Source: Actinospineispora acaciae DSM 45401 | Lineage (GTDB): Bacteria > Actinomycetota > Actinomycetes > Mycobacteriales > Pseudonocardiaceae | Assembly (NCBI RefSeq): GCF_000620785.1 | Contig: NZ_JIAI01000004.1 | Coordinates: 186,001 to 250,000 of the forward strand | Length of the DNA stretch: 64,000 nt | Direction: 5' to 3' | Made by a program: the position numbers and the translations under genes | The notes under the pieces: model-generated | Told to the model about the DNA's origin: nothing | Database searches by the model: none | Seen by the model: the letters and a program-made list of their open reading frames with translations, nothing else | In this document: one piece after another, positions 24,254 through 32,918 of the stretch | How positions within the stretch are numbered: position 1 is the first letter of the stretch | Layout: every line of letters begins with the position of its first letter

Positions 24254-24890
24254 TCCAGATGGGCGCGAACGGTGACGTGCAGTTCGGCGGCGTCGGGTAG
24301 TCCTCGAGCACCCGCAGGCGCTCGCCTATGTCGATGGCGCGGGCGCGGTGCTCGGGGTGCTCGATGCCGATCTGGGCCAGGCAGTGGTTCATCGCCCACT
24401 GCAGCCGGTCCGGGGCGCCCTTCATCTCGGCCTCGATGACGTCGAGCAGCCCGGCGAGGTCGAGGCCGTCGGGCTTCTTCGCCACCCGCTCGGTGGTCAG
24501 CGCCCAGCCGGCGCCGGCCACCACCGGGTCCGGGTCCGCGAGCCAGGCCTGGCGCAGCTCCTCGGCGTGCGGGCTCTTCTTCACCACGTAGTTCACCAGC
24601 CAGTCGTGCGCCTTGGGGGTGCGTGCCCGGCGCAGCATGGCGTCCAGCTCGTCGCGCTCGAACGCCTTCGGGCGGCAGACCAGGGTCGCCAGCAGGCGGG
24701 CGGCGGTGTCATCGGTCGCCCAGAGCTGGCGCGCGAGCTCCTGGTGCGTCTTCAGCCGCTTGGCCAGCGCGCGCAGTTTCGTGAGGTTCACGCCGTGGTC
24801 GTCGCCGTGCCTCTCGTTCACCTCGCGGGTCTTCGGGTCTTCGAGCGCGGCCAGCTCGGCCATCACCTCGTCCAGGGTCGCGTCCGCCAC
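24213..24890 (-). CDS. DNA alkylation repair (AlkD-like HEAT) protein
   Basis: A 225-residue alpha-helical protein of the AlkC/AlkD-type group. It contains KTREVNERHGDDHGVNLTKL, ALAKRLKTHQELARQLWATD, a DAMLRRARTPKAHDWLVNYV helix pair and the conserved end RVLEDYPTPPNCTSPFAPIW. AlkD relatives excise bulky or cationic alkylated purines without base flipping; this shorter variant may act likewise, but the activity is unproven. The GTG at 24890 is chosen because GGGAGG lies five bases upstream. The open frame continues upstream antisense to the next gene and is not coding there. Confidence 0.72.
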   Translation of the reverse strand: MADATLDEVMAELAALEDPKTREVNERHGDDHGVNLTKLRALAKRLKTHQELARQLWATDDTAARLLATLVCRPKAFERDELDAMLRRARTPKAHDWLVNYVVKKSPHAEELRQAWLADPDPVVAGAGWALTTERVAKKPDGLDLAGLLDVIEAEMKGAPDRLQWAMNHCLAQIGIEHPEHRARAIDIGERLRVLEDYPTPPNCTSPFAPIWINEMVRRAGARHG

Positions 24891-25071
24891 CTCGGCCTCC
24901 CGTTCGTCGGCGCGTGCCCATCGTGGCAGCGGCGAAATCTCCGCCGACCACCGGCTACATCGCCGATACGCGCGGCCGGCGTTCGTCCTTAGCCTCGCCA
25001 CCGGAGTGTGGTCGCCCGCCGTGCCGTGATCGATGCACAACCGCGCGGGCCCGGCGGGGGTCGGTAGGGGC

Positions 25072-25836
25072 ATGACGTTGTTCGGCTGGGTACGGGTGGT
25101 CACCGTCGCGGTGTGCGCGCCGGCGATCGTGTGGCTGGCGTGGCTGGTCGGGCGGACGGTGGGGCGGTGGGCGGCGCAGGGGCGGCCGTTCGTCGCCGTG
25201 CCCGGGGTGACGGTCCTGGTGGGGATGCTGGTCGCCGTTGCGCTGTTGGCCTGGTTCGGGGTGGCGGCGGGGTCGGCGAGCGCCGGCGCGGCACGGGCGG
25301 CGAGGCACGGCACGCGGTTGACCGTCATCGCCGGCAGGGTGGCCGTTCTGTTCATCGGGTTGGTCGCGGTGGCGTCCGGCGGTGTCGAAGCCCTGGTCAC
25401 CGCCGGCGTCCTGGTCGTGACCCTGACGTCGAGCGGCATCGTGCTGCACCGGGCGTCGGCGCGGCTGTCCCGGTCCGGCGCCGCCGACGACCTGCCCTAT
25501 CCGACCCCGCTGCCCGCCTCGGCCCGAACCGCGCACGTGGACGCGGTGGTCGATCACGGCTTCCGGGCCACCGCGTGGGGCGTCCTGTTCATTCCCGCCC
25601 TGTTCCTGCTCGTCACCGCGCTGGTGTGGGACGGCTCGGTCGAGGACGGCCTGTGGGTGCGGCATCCGTTCGTCGCGTCGGGCCTGCTCGGGGGCGGGCT
25701 GCTGCTGGTGATGATCATGATCCCGGCGATGGTGCGCCACACCCGGGCCAGGAACCGGCACAAGGCGCTGCTCGCGGCCTACGGCATCGAGGTGAACGAC
25801 GCGGGCGAACGGCTGCCGCCCCGCCGCGCGCGGTGA
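25072..25836 (+). CDS. Hypothetical membrane protein
   Basis: A 254-residue protein of unrecognised family. Hydrophobic stretches lie at about residues 5-27, 44-65, 86-103, 110-128, 183-200 and 219-238, so six membrane helices are likely, with Arg-rich loops (ARHGTRL, HTRARNRHK). A 50-residue hydrophilic linker contains DDLPYPTPLPASARTAHVDAV. The ATG at 25072 follows GTAGGGG at a good distance; an ATG at 25033 would add 13 residues. No neighbouring gene shares its direction closely enough to suggest an operon. Confidence 0.72.
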   Translation: MTLFGWVRVVTVAVCAPAIVWLAWLVGRTVGRWAAQGRPFVAVPGVTVLVGMLVAVALLAWFGVAAGSASAGAARAARHGTRLTVIAGRVAVLFIGLVAVASGGVEALVTAGVLVVTLTSSGIVLHRASARLSRSGAADDLPYPTPLPASARTAHVDAVVDHGFRATAWGVLFIPALFLLVTALVWDGSVEDGLWVRHPFVASGLLGGGLLLVMIMIPAMVRHTRARNRHKALLAAYGIEVNDAGERLPPRRAR

Positions 25837-25867
25837 CGAGCCGTCCGGACGGCGCGCGACAGACATC

Positions 25868-25896
25868 TTGACATCTAATCGTTCGATATCTAACGT
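25868..25896 (+). promoter_or_regulatory. Promoter with overlapping direct repeats for the MFS/NmrA/cupin operon
   Basis: TTGACA (25868-25873), a 17-bp spacer and TAACGT (25891-25896) form a good vegetative promoter. The same segment holds a direct repeat, ATCTAATCGTT (25873-25883) and ATCTAACGTTT (25888-25898), in AT-rich sequence. A regulator bound there would cover the promoter; which one is unknown. Confidence 0.5.
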
Positions 25897-25922
25897 TTAC
25901 GGTGACCGAGAGGGGACCGGCG

Positions 25923-27344
25923 ATGGCCACCGAGACGCGAGCTGATGGCGACACGCACCGTTGGCTTGCGCTCGCGGTCGTCTCGCTGGCGCAGTTGATG
26001 ATCGCGCTGGACGCCACCGTGATGAACGTGGCGCTGCCGTCGGTGCAGCACGCGCTGGGACTGTCCGACGGCGACCGGCAGTGGGTGATCACCGCGTACA
26101 CGCTGGCGTTCGGTGGGCTGCTGCTGCTCGGCGGCCGGTTGGTGGACCGGCTGGGCCAGGCGCGGACGTTCCTGGTCGGGCTCGTGGGATTCGCCGTGGC
26201 GTCGGCCGCCGGCGGCCTGGCGGCCGGGCCGGTGTCGCTGGTGCTGGCCAGGGCCGCGCAGGGGGCGTCGGCCGCGGTGCTCGCGCCGAGCGCGCTGGCG
26301 CTGCTGTCGGTCACGTTCACCGCGCCGCGCGAGCGGGCCAAGGCGTTCGCCCTGTTCGGGGCGATCGCGGGCAGCGGAGGGGCGGTCGGCCTGCTGGTCG
26401 GCGGCGTGCTGGTGGGGCAGCTGAGCTGGCGCGCCTGCCTGTTCGTCACGGTCCCGGTCGCGGCGGTGGCCGCCCTCGGCACCCGTTACCTGCCGGTTCC
26501 ATCGTCGGCACAGTCGCCGTCCGGACCCCGGACCGGTCTGGACGTCCCGGGCGCCGCGCTGGTGACCGCCGGGCTGGTGGGGCTGGTCGCGGGCTGCTCC
26601 CGGGCGGCGAGCGACGGCTGGGCGTCCGGCTGGACGATCGGGCCGCTCGCGGCCGGGCTGGCGCTGGTCGCACTGTTCGGGTGGCGTCAGGCGCGCACCG
26701 AGCAGCCGCTGCTTCCCCCGCGCATCCTGGCCGACCGAGCCCGCGCGGGCGCCTGTCTCACGGCCGGGGTCGCGGTGGCCGGCATGCTCGGGGTGTTCCT
26801 GTTCCTCAGCTACTACCTGCAGGTGGTGCTGCGGTACTCGCCGGTGGTGACCGGGCTGGCCTTCCTGCCGCTGTCGGTCGCGGTGTTCGGCTCCGCGCAG
26901 CTGGTCGCCGCGCGGTTGCTGCCGCGCTACCCGGCCCGCGCGCTGATCGTGCCCGGGCTGCTGGCGGCCGCCGCCGCGATGGGCCTGCTCACCCGGCTCA
27001 CCCCGGACAGCGGATACGCCTCGCTGGTGCTGCCCGCCGAGATCCTGCTCGGCGCCGGCCTGGGCTGCGTGTTCACCCCGGCCATCAGCACCGCGACCGC
27101 GCACGTCGAGCGCCGGGACGCCGGGATCGCCGCCGCCGTGGTGAACACCGCCCAGCAGGTCGGCGGCTCGGTCGGGCTCGCGCTGCTGAACACCGTGGCC
27201 GCCTCCGCTTCTGCCGGCTACCTGGCGGGCGGGACGGCCGCGCTCGTGCACGGCTACACCACCGCCGCCTACGTCGCCGCCGGCCTGATGCTCGCCGGCG
27301 CCGCGCTGGCCGCACTGCTGATCCCTGGAAGGAGCACCCGATGA
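25923..27344 (+). CDS. MFS drug-exporter-like transporter (DHA2, EmrB/QacA family)
   Basis: A 473-residue, fourteen-helix proton-driven exporter. Family motifs are LDATVMNVALPSVQHALG in helix 1, LLLLGGRLVDRLGQARTFLVG, RAAQGASAAVLAPSALALL, and motif C-like GAIAGSGGAVGLLVGGVLV. The ATG at 25923 has GAGAGGGG upstream; a GTG at 25902 is less likely. Its stop overlaps the NmrA-like gene (ATGA), so it leads a coupled operon of five genes. The substrate could be a toxic organic compound that the cupin and VOC enzymes downstream also handle. Confidence 0.9.
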   Translation: MATETRADGDTHRWLALAVVSLAQLMIALDATVMNVALPSVQHALGLSDGDRQWVITAYTLAFGGLLLLGGRLVDRLGQARTFLVGLVGFAVASAAGGLAAGPVSLVLARAAQGASAAVLAPSALALLSVTFTAPRERAKAFALFGAIAGSGGAVGLLVGGVLVGQLSWRACLFVTVPVAAVAALGTRYLPVPSSAQSPSGPRTGLDVPGAALVTAGLVGLVAGCSRAASDGWASGWTIGPLAAGLALVALFGWRQARTEQPLLPPRILADRARAGACLTAGVAVAGMLGVFLFLSYYLQVVLRYSPVVTGLAFLPLSVAVFGSAQLVAARLLPRYPARALIVPGLLAAAAAMGLLTRLTPDSGYASLVLPAEILLGAGLGCVFTPAISTATAHVERRDAGIAAAVVNTAQQVGGSVGLALLNTVAASASAGYLAGGTAALVHGYTTAAYVAAGLMLAGAALAALLIPGRSTR

Positions 27345-28219
27345 TCCTGGTCACCGGAGCCACCGGCCACGTCGGCGCCGAGCTGGTCCGCCAGCTCGCG
27401 GCCGCCGGCACGAGCCCGATCCGCGCGATGACCCGCCGCCCCGAGTCGATCGACCCCCCGCCCGGCGTTGAGGTGGTCAAGGGCGACGCCGACGACCCGG
27501 CCGGCCTGCACCACGCGTTCGCCGGCGTGGAACGGGCGTTCCTGATGTCCGCCCAACCCACCGGCCCCCGGGGCGAGCGGCCCACCCACCTCCCCCGGCT
27601 GGTCGACGCCGCCGCCCGCGCCGGGGTGGCGCACGTGGTGGCGCTGTCGGTCTTCAGCGGCGGCGAGGGCGACGACGCGATCGCCGAGTGGTGCGGGCAC
27701 ATCGAGGACGCGGTCACCGGCTCCGGCATGGGCTGGACCCTGCTGCGCCCGGGCCGGTTCATGTCCAACGCGCTGCACCTGGCCCGCCAGATCCACCACG
27801 GCGACCAGGTCACCATCCCGTTCGCCAACCGGCCGGCCGCCTCGATCGACCCCGCCGACATCGCCGCCGTGGCCGCGCTGGCGCTGACCACCGACGGCCA
27901 CCACGGCGCCGCGTACCAGCTGTCCGGCCCCGAGGTGCTGACCCCGACCGAGGAGCTGGCGATCCTGGCCGAGCTGCTGGGCCGGCCGCTGCGCGCGATC
28001 GACCCGCCGCTGGACACCGTGCGCGCCGGCATGCTGCGCGGCGGCGTCCCGGAGGACGTCTTCGACGCGATGGTGGCCCGCACCGTGGGCTCCGACGTCG
28101 GCACCGAGCTGCTGCCCACCGTGGCCGAGCTGCTCGGCCGCCCTCCGACCACGTTCGCGCGATGGGCGCGAGCGCATCTCGACCACTTCCGCACCGAAGG
28201 GAAACCCGCCCATGTCTAG
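27341..28219 (+). CDS. NmrA-like/NAD(P)-binding Rossmann-fold protein
   Basis: A 292-residue atypical SDR. The N-terminal ILVTGATGHVGAELVRQL is the NAD(P) motif, and VEVVKGDADDPAGL, AFLMSA and VVALSVFSGGEGDDAIAEW follow as in NmrA and QOR2-type quinone oxidoreductases. The usual catalytic Tyr-x3-Lys is absent, as in many NmrA proteins, so it may be a redox sensor or a reductase. It overlaps the exporter stop by 4 bp and the next gene start by 8 bp. Confidence 0.88.
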   Translation: MILVTGATGHVGAELVRQLAAAGTSPIRAMTRRPESIDPPPGVEVVKGDADDPAGLHHAFAGVERAFLMSAQPTGPRGERPTHLPRLVDAAARAGVAHVVALSVFSGGEGDDAIAEWCGHIEDAVTGSGMGWTLLRPGRFMSNALHLARQIHHGDQVTIPFANRPAASIDPADIAAVAALALTTDGHHGAAYQLSGPEVLTPTEELAILAELLGRPLRAIDPPLDTVRAGMLRGGVPEDVFDAMVARTVGSDVGTELLPTVAELLGRPPTTFARWARAHLDHFRTEGKPAHV

Positions 28220-28598
28220 CACCGAAGAGCAGGTCCTGGAGTTCGGCCGGCGCTGGGCCGACGCCGAGCAGCGCGGCGACGCGGACGCGCTCGACGCCAT
28301 GGCCACCGACGACTTCACCCTGGTCGGCCCGTTCGGCTTCCTGCTCGACAAGTCCCAGTGGGTGCACCGCTACCGCTCCGGCGCGCTGGTCACCCAGGAG
28401 CTGACCTGGCGCGACGTGACGGTCCGGGAGTACGGCGACACCGCCGTCGCGGTCGGCGTCCACGCGCAGCGGGCCGCCCACCAGGGCCGCCAGAACGACG
28501 GGGAGTTCCGCTCCACCCACGTCCTGGTCCGCGCCGCCGACGGCTGGCGCCTCGCGTCCATGCACCTGAGCCGGATCGCCACGCCGCCGGCCTCCTGA
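28212..28598 (+). CDS. NTF2-like (SnoaL/DUF4440-type) protein
   Basis: A 128-residue cone-shaped NTF2-fold protein. The sequence shows EQVLEFGRRWADAEQRGDAD, the FTLVGPFGFLLDKSQWVHRY segment and C-terminal THVLVRAADGWRLASMHLSR, the usual DUF4440 layout. Members act as isomerases, cyclases or binding proteins; no catalytic pair is evident. Its start overlaps the NmrA-like gene by 8 bp. Confidence 0.85.
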   Translation: MSSTEEQVLEFGRRWADAEQRGDADALDAMATDDFTLVGPFGFLLDKSQWVHRYRSGALVTQELTWRDVTVREYGDTAVAVGVHAQRAAHQGRQNDGEFRSTHVLVRAADGWRLASMHLSRIATPPAS

Positions 28599-28615
28599 CC
28601 CCCGAAGGGACCGCC

Positions 28616-29038
28616 ATGACCAACGACCTGAACTTCGACGTCCTGCTGCGCCACGAGGAGACCGCCGGCCACGTCTCCCTCTGCGAGAACACCGTGCCGG
28701 CCCACTGGGCGGGCACCCCCCTGCACCACCACGGCTTCGACGAGGCCTGGTACGTCCTCGACGGCACCCTCACCCTGCAGCTCGGCGAGAAGATCCTGCG
28801 CGCCGGCCCCGGCACCGTGACCTTCGCCCCCCGCGACACCATCCACGCCGTCGCCAACCACGGCGACGTCCCCGCCCGCTACCTGCTGGTCTGCACACCG
28901 GCCGGGTTCGAGCGCTACTTCGACGAACGCCAGGCCGCGATCACCGGCATCGCCCCACCGCCCGAGGCCCGCAAGGGCTACCCCGTCACCCACGTCGTCG
29001 GCCCGGTCATCCGGGCAGAAGGAACCAACCCGTCATGA
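28616..29038 (+). CDS. Cupin domain-containing protein
   Basis: A 140-residue single cupin. Motif 1 reads PLHHHGFDEAWYVLDGTLTLQLGEK with three consecutive His and a Glu as metal ligands. Motif 2, GPGTVTFAPRDTIHAVANHGDVPARYL, supplies the fourth His. A short charged C-terminus follows (FERYFDERQAAITGI). The ATG at 28616 has GAAGGGA upstream. It sits 17 bp after the NTF2-like gene and overlaps the VOC gene by ATGA. Possible roles are a small dioxygenase, isomerase or ligand sensor; the operon context suggests detoxification of an oxidised aromatic or quinone. Confidence 0.87.
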   Translation: MTNDLNFDVLLRHEETAGHVSLCENTVPAHWAGTPLHHHGFDEAWYVLDGTLTLQLGEKILRAGPGTVTFAPRDTIHAVANHGDVPARYLLVCTPAGFERYFDERQAAITGIAPPPEARKGYPVTHVVGPVIRAEGTNPS

Positions 29039-29421
29039 CCGTCGAGCTCAACCACACCCTCGCGCCGGCGCCGGACAAGCACGCCGCCGCCAGGTTCCTC
29101 GCCGACATACTCGGCATCCGGACCGGCACGCCATGGGGACCGTTCGTACCCATCCCACTGACCAACGGCGTCAGCCTCGACTACGTCGACTCCACCGACT
29201 ACCGTGGCCAGCACTTCGCCTTCCTGGTCGACGACGCCACCTTCGACGCGATCCTCGGCCGCATCAGGGCGGCGGGCGTCCCGTACTGGGCCGACCCGTT
29301 CCACAACGAACCGGCCGAGATCAACCATCTGTTCGGCGGGCGCGGCCTCTACTTCAAGGATCCCGCCGGGCACAACATGGAGATCCTCACCAGGGACGCA
29401 CCGGCGAGCCTCACCGGCTGA
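29035..29421 (+). CDS. VOC family protein
   Basis: A 128-residue single VOC domain. It has NHTLAPAPDKHAAARFLADILG, then SLDYVDSTDYRGQHFAFLVDDATFDAILGRI and FKDPAGHNMEILTR. Metal-ligand candidates are His (NHTLAP), His (GQHFAF) and Glu (NMEIL), which fits glyoxalase/dioxygenase-type proteins. It overlaps the cupin gene by ATGA and is the last gene of the operon led by the exporter. A large LuxR regulator starts 44 bp downstream in the same direction. Confidence 0.87.
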   Translation: MTVELNHTLAPAPDKHAAARFLADILGIRTGTPWGPFVPIPLTNGVSLDYVDSTDYRGQHFAFLVDDATFDAILGRIRAAGVPYWADPFHNEPAEINHLFGGRGLYFKDPAGHNMEILTRDAPASLTG

Positions 29422-29465
29422 GCACGGGACCGGGCGGGCCTTCCCGCGATCCGTACGCTGATCCG

Positions 29466-32210
29466 ATGTTGCGCGGACGTGACGCGGAGCGGATGTCCAT
29501 CGACTCGCTGCTGCGCCGGGCCGGTGAGGGGCACGGCGGTGGCCTGGTCATCGGCGGGGAGTCGGGCATCGGGAAGAGCGCGCTGCTGGCCTACGCGCGC
29601 GAGCGGTCCGGCGGGTTCGGTGTGCTCGACGCGGTCGGGCTGGAGGCGGAGACCGGGCTGGGCTACGCCACCGTCAGCCAGCTGCTGTTGCCCGTGCTGG
29701 GCCTTCGGGACCGGCTTCCGGCGCCGCAGGCGCGGGCGCTCGGGGTGGCGTTCGGCCGCCACGACGGCCCCACCCCGGACCGGTTCCTGGTCGCGCTGGC
29801 GGCGTTGTCGCTGTTGTCGGAGAGCGCCGGGGAGCGGCCGGTGCTGTGCCTGGTCGACGACGCGCACTGGGCGGACCGGCCGTCGCTGGACGTGCTGAGG
29901 TTCGTCGCCCGCCGGCTCGTCGCCGAGCCCGTCGCGATGGTGCTGGCGTCTCGGGTGGGCGAGCGGGGCTCGGTCGAGGGGGCCGGCCTGGACGTGCTGA
30001 CGCTGTCCGGGCTGGCCCGCGACGCCGCCCGCACCCTGCTCGTGGAGCACGGGGGGAGCCGGCTCACGCCCGCCGAGCAGGACGAGCTGCTGGACGCCAG
30101 CGCGGGCAACCCCCTCGCAATCCGCGAGTTCGTCCGCGCCGGCGTGCGCCCCAGCCCGTCCGGCGAGCCGCTGCCGCTGGCCGAGGGGCTGCGGCGGGCG
30201 TTTCGGGCCAGGGTGGCCGGGCACGACCCGGACGCGCGGCGGCTGTTGCTGCTCATCGCGGCCGCCGGCGCCGGGCAACTGGACGTGGTGCGCAAGGCGG
30301 CGGCCTCGCTCGGGGTGGACGCCTGCGCGCTCGAGTCCGGCGCGCTCGACGAGCTGGTCGCGGCGCGCGGGCCCGGGCTCCGGTTCCGGCATCCGCTGAT
30401 CAGGTCGGTGGTCTACCACGATGCCGGGCCGGGCGACCGCCGCGCCGCGCACCACGCGCTGGCCGAGGCGCTGCGGTCCGAGCCGGCCGAGGGCGACCGG
30501 CGGGCCTGGCATCGCGCGAACGCGGCCGAGGGCAGCGACGAGACGGTCGCCGCCGAGCTGGAGGCCGCCGCCGAGCGCGCCATCCGGCACGCCGGCCCGG
30601 CCGCCGCGGCCGCCTCCCTGGAGCGGGCGGCGGAGCTGACCCCCGCGCCCGAGAACCGCCGGCGGCGGCTGGTGGCCGCCGCCTCGGCGTGGCTGCAGGC
30701 CGGCGACACCGCGCAGGCCACCACGCTGCTGGACGGCCTGGACCTGGCCCCCTCCTCGCGGGGCGCGCTGGCCGACCAGGCCGTCGAGCTGCGGGCGCTG
30801 ATCGCGCTGCGGGCGGGCTCGCCGGCCGAGGGCGTGGCCCTGCTGTCCCGGATCGTGCCCAACGCGGTGCGGGCCGTCGACCGGGCCGTCGATCGAGACA
30901 AGACCGTCCGGCTGCTGCTGCTCCTCGGCGAGGCGGGGTTCATGGCCGGCGCCCTGGACGTCTGGCCCCGCATCGCCCTGGCCGCCCGGGAGCTGACCGA
31001 GCGGTCCGCCGAACCCGACGACGGGCTGCTCGGGCTGCTCCAGGCGGTCTACGCCACGCTGCTGGGCAACCGGGCCGAGCTGACCGCCCGGCAGATCGCC
31101 GCGCTGGAGCACCTCGACGAGCCCGCCACGCTGGTCGGCGCCGCCGGGATGCTCACCGTGACCGGCCACTTCGAGCTGTCCCGCCAGTACCGGGACCGGG
31201 CGATGCGCCGCGCCCGCACGCTCGGCGCCGCCGGAAGCCTGGCCTGGGTCCTGCTGTCCCGGGTGCACGACGAGCTGCTCGCCGGCCGGCTCGGCACCGC
31301 CCGCGCCCACGCCGAGGAGGGCCACCGGCTCGCCGGGGAAACCGGCCAGCCCAACACCGCGTGCCGCCACCAGAGCCTGCTCGCGCTGCTCGCCGCCCAC
31401 GAGGGCAGGAGCGCCGACGCCCAACGCCTCGCCGAGGACGCGCTCACCCAGGCCACCCTGCACGACCTGCCCGACGTCACGGCCTGGGCCCGCCAGGCGC
31501 TGGGCCTCAACGACCTCATCGCCGGGCGGGCCGTCGACGCGCTGCGCCAGCTCGAAGCCATGGCACACCCCGGACGGACCGCCCTGGGCACCGTCGTGCA
31601 CGCCGTACCCGACCTGGTCGAGGCCGCCGCCCGGGCCGGCCGGCCGGATCGCCTGGACGGCGAGCTGCTCGCCCGCTTCAACGACTGGGCCGACAACACG
31701 CGGGCACCCGAGCTGCTGGCGCTGGCCGCCCGCTGCCGCGCCCTGCTGGCCGCCGACGACGACGTGGAGTCCGAGTTCGCCGCCGCGCTCGACCTGCATG
31801 CCCACGCCGGCTGGTCGGTGGAGACCGCCCGTACCCAGTTGCTGCTCGGCGAGCACCTGCGCCGCCGGCGCAGGCGGGCCGACGCCCGGGGTCCCCTGCG
31901 CGAGGCGCTGGAGGGTTTCACCAGGCTGGGCGCGCTCGGCTGGGCGGCCCGGGCGCGCGCCGAGCTGCGCGCCTCCGGTGAGTCGGGCAACGACCCGGCC
32001 CCGAACGCGCTCGCCGCGCTGACCGCCCAGGAGCTGCGCATCGCCGTCGCGATCAGCGAGGGCGCCACCAATCGGGAGGTCGCCGCGCAACTGTTCCTCA
32101 GCCCGCGCACCGTCGACTACCACCTGCGCAAGGTGTTCAGCAAGCTCGGCATCGCCAACCGCGCCGCGCTGGTCCGGCTCGTCATCGCCGACCACGGCGT
32201 CGACCGGTGA
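29466..32210 (+). CDS. LAL-type LuxR family regulator with AAA ATPase domain
   Basis: A 914-residue large ATP-binding LuxR regulator. The N-terminal AAA module has Walker A GGESGIGKSALL (about residues 33-44) and Walker B VLCLVDDAHWAD (about 125-136). A long helical middle follows, probably TPR-like (AERAIRHAGPAAAAASLERA and similar). The C-terminal LuxR HTH is LTAQELRIAVAISEGATNRE then LSPRTVDYHLRKVFSKLGI, about residues 850-905. It starts 44 bp after the VOC gene, so it may be co-transcribed and control this operon. LAL proteins usually activate pathway-specific operons after an inducer is bound. Confidence 0.92.
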   Translation: MLRGRDAERMSIDSLLRRAGEGHGGGLVIGGESGIGKSALLAYARERSGGFGVLDAVGLEAETGLGYATVSQLLLPVLGLRDRLPAPQARALGVAFGRHDGPTPDRFLVALAALSLLSESAGERPVLCLVDDAHWADRPSLDVLRFVARRLVAEPVAMVLASRVGERGSVEGAGLDVLTLSGLARDAARTLLVEHGGSRLTPAEQDELLDASAGNPLAIREFVRAGVRPSPSGEPLPLAEGLRRAFRARVAGHDPDARRLLLLIAAAGAGQLDVVRKAAASLGVDACALESGALDELVAARGPGLRFRHPLIRSVVYHDAGPGDRRAAHHALAEALRSEPAEGDRRAWHRANAAEGSDETVAAELEAAAERAIRHAGPAAAAASLERAAELTPAPENRRRRLVAAASAWLQAGDTAQATTLLDGLDLAPSSRGALADQAVELRALIALRAGSPAEGVALLSRIVPNAVRAVDRAVDRDKTVRLLLLLGEAGFMAGALDVWPRIALAARELTERSAEPDDGLLGLLQAVYATLLGNRAELTARQIAALEHLDEPATLVGAAGMLTVTGHFELSRQYRDRAMRRARTLGAAGSLAWVLLSRVHDELLAGRLGTARAHAEEGHRLAGETGQPNTACRHQSLLALLAAHEGRSADAQRLAEDALTQATLHDLPDVTAWARQALGLNDLIAGRAVDALRQLEAMAHPGRTALGTVVHAVPDLVEAAARAGRPDRLDGELLARFNDWADNTRAPELLALAARCRALLAADDDVESEFAAALDLHAHAGWSVETARTQLLLGEHLRRRRRRADARGPLREALEGFTRLGALGWAARARAELRASGESGNDPAPNALAALTAQELRIAVAISEGATNREVAAQLFLSPRTVDYHLRKVFSKLGIANRAALVRLVIADHGVDR

Positions 32211-32303
32211 CATAGCCGATTCGCCCCGATCTTCGCTTCTCTAGCGTGACCTCGGTAGTGCTCGTTGCCCAACCGAACGCGGACTCCCGAGGTCACCAGC
32301 GAC

Positions 32304-32900
32304 ATGAAGACGACGAGCACATCGCGGCGCACCATCGGCGTCCTGGCCACATCGATCACCGTCCTGGGCCTTGTCCTGGGCGCGGCGGGCCGCGCGGGCG
32401 ATCGGGGTGTCGTCACCGCCGCGCCGGCCCCGGTCGCCTCCGTCGCCTCTGTCGCCTCCGTGCCATGGGCCACGGTGACGGATCCGGGCAGCGGAGCCTC
32501 GGTACGGCTGGCCGGGCCGGCGCAGCCGGGAACCATGCCGGTCCAGGGCCGCCTGATGCTGTACAAGTACGTCGCCAGCCTCCCCAACGACGGCGGCCAG
32601 CAGCGGCTCAACGTCACCGACCTCGCCGCGCCCGTGCGCGACCCGGAAGCGATGACGAAGAAGATCGCCGACCAGGTGGGCGGCACCGTGATCGCCAGCA
32701 AACCGGTCACGGTGAACAACTACCCCGGCGGCGACTTCCGGGTCACGACCGACATGGGTGGACGGCGGGTGCTCGTGCTCGGCCGGGTCGCCTACACCCC
32801 GCGCCACAGCGTCCAGGTGCTCACCCTTGCCCTCGTCGAGAACGAACGGGACGCCGTCCCACTGCACGAGCAGGCGGTCGCCAGCCTGCGCATCCCCTGA
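32304..32900 (+). CDS. Secreted hypothetical protein
   Basis: A 198-residue protein of unknown function. The N-terminus MKTTSTSRRTIGVLATSITV followed by LGLVLGAAGRAG is a signal peptide with a basic start and a hydrophobic core. A low-complexity stretch VASVASVASV follows. The mature part (ATVTDPGSGASVRLAGPAQP, then GRRVLVLGRVAYTPRHSVQVL) looks like a small beta-rich domain; no motif is recognised. Its stop is 18 bp before the next gene, which it probably shares a transcript with. Confidence 0.65.
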   Translation: MKTTSTSRRTIGVLATSITVLGLVLGAAGRAGDRGVVTAAPAPVASVASVASVPWATVTDPGSGASVRLAGPAQPGTMPVQGRLMLYKYVASLPNDGGQQRLNVTDLAAPVRDPEAMTKKIADQVGGTVIASKPVTVNNYPGGDFRVTTDMGGRRVLVLGRVAYTPRHSVQVLTLALVENERDAVPLHEQAVASLRIP

Positions 32901-32918
32901 CCGTTGAGGAGTTCGCCG

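Noticed and set aside
29349..32213. Long minus-strand open frame opposite the LAL regulator
   Set aside because: Gln/Arg/Gly-rich composition and no recognisable motif; the plus strand encodes Walker and LuxR motifs. Long antisense frames are expected at this GC content.
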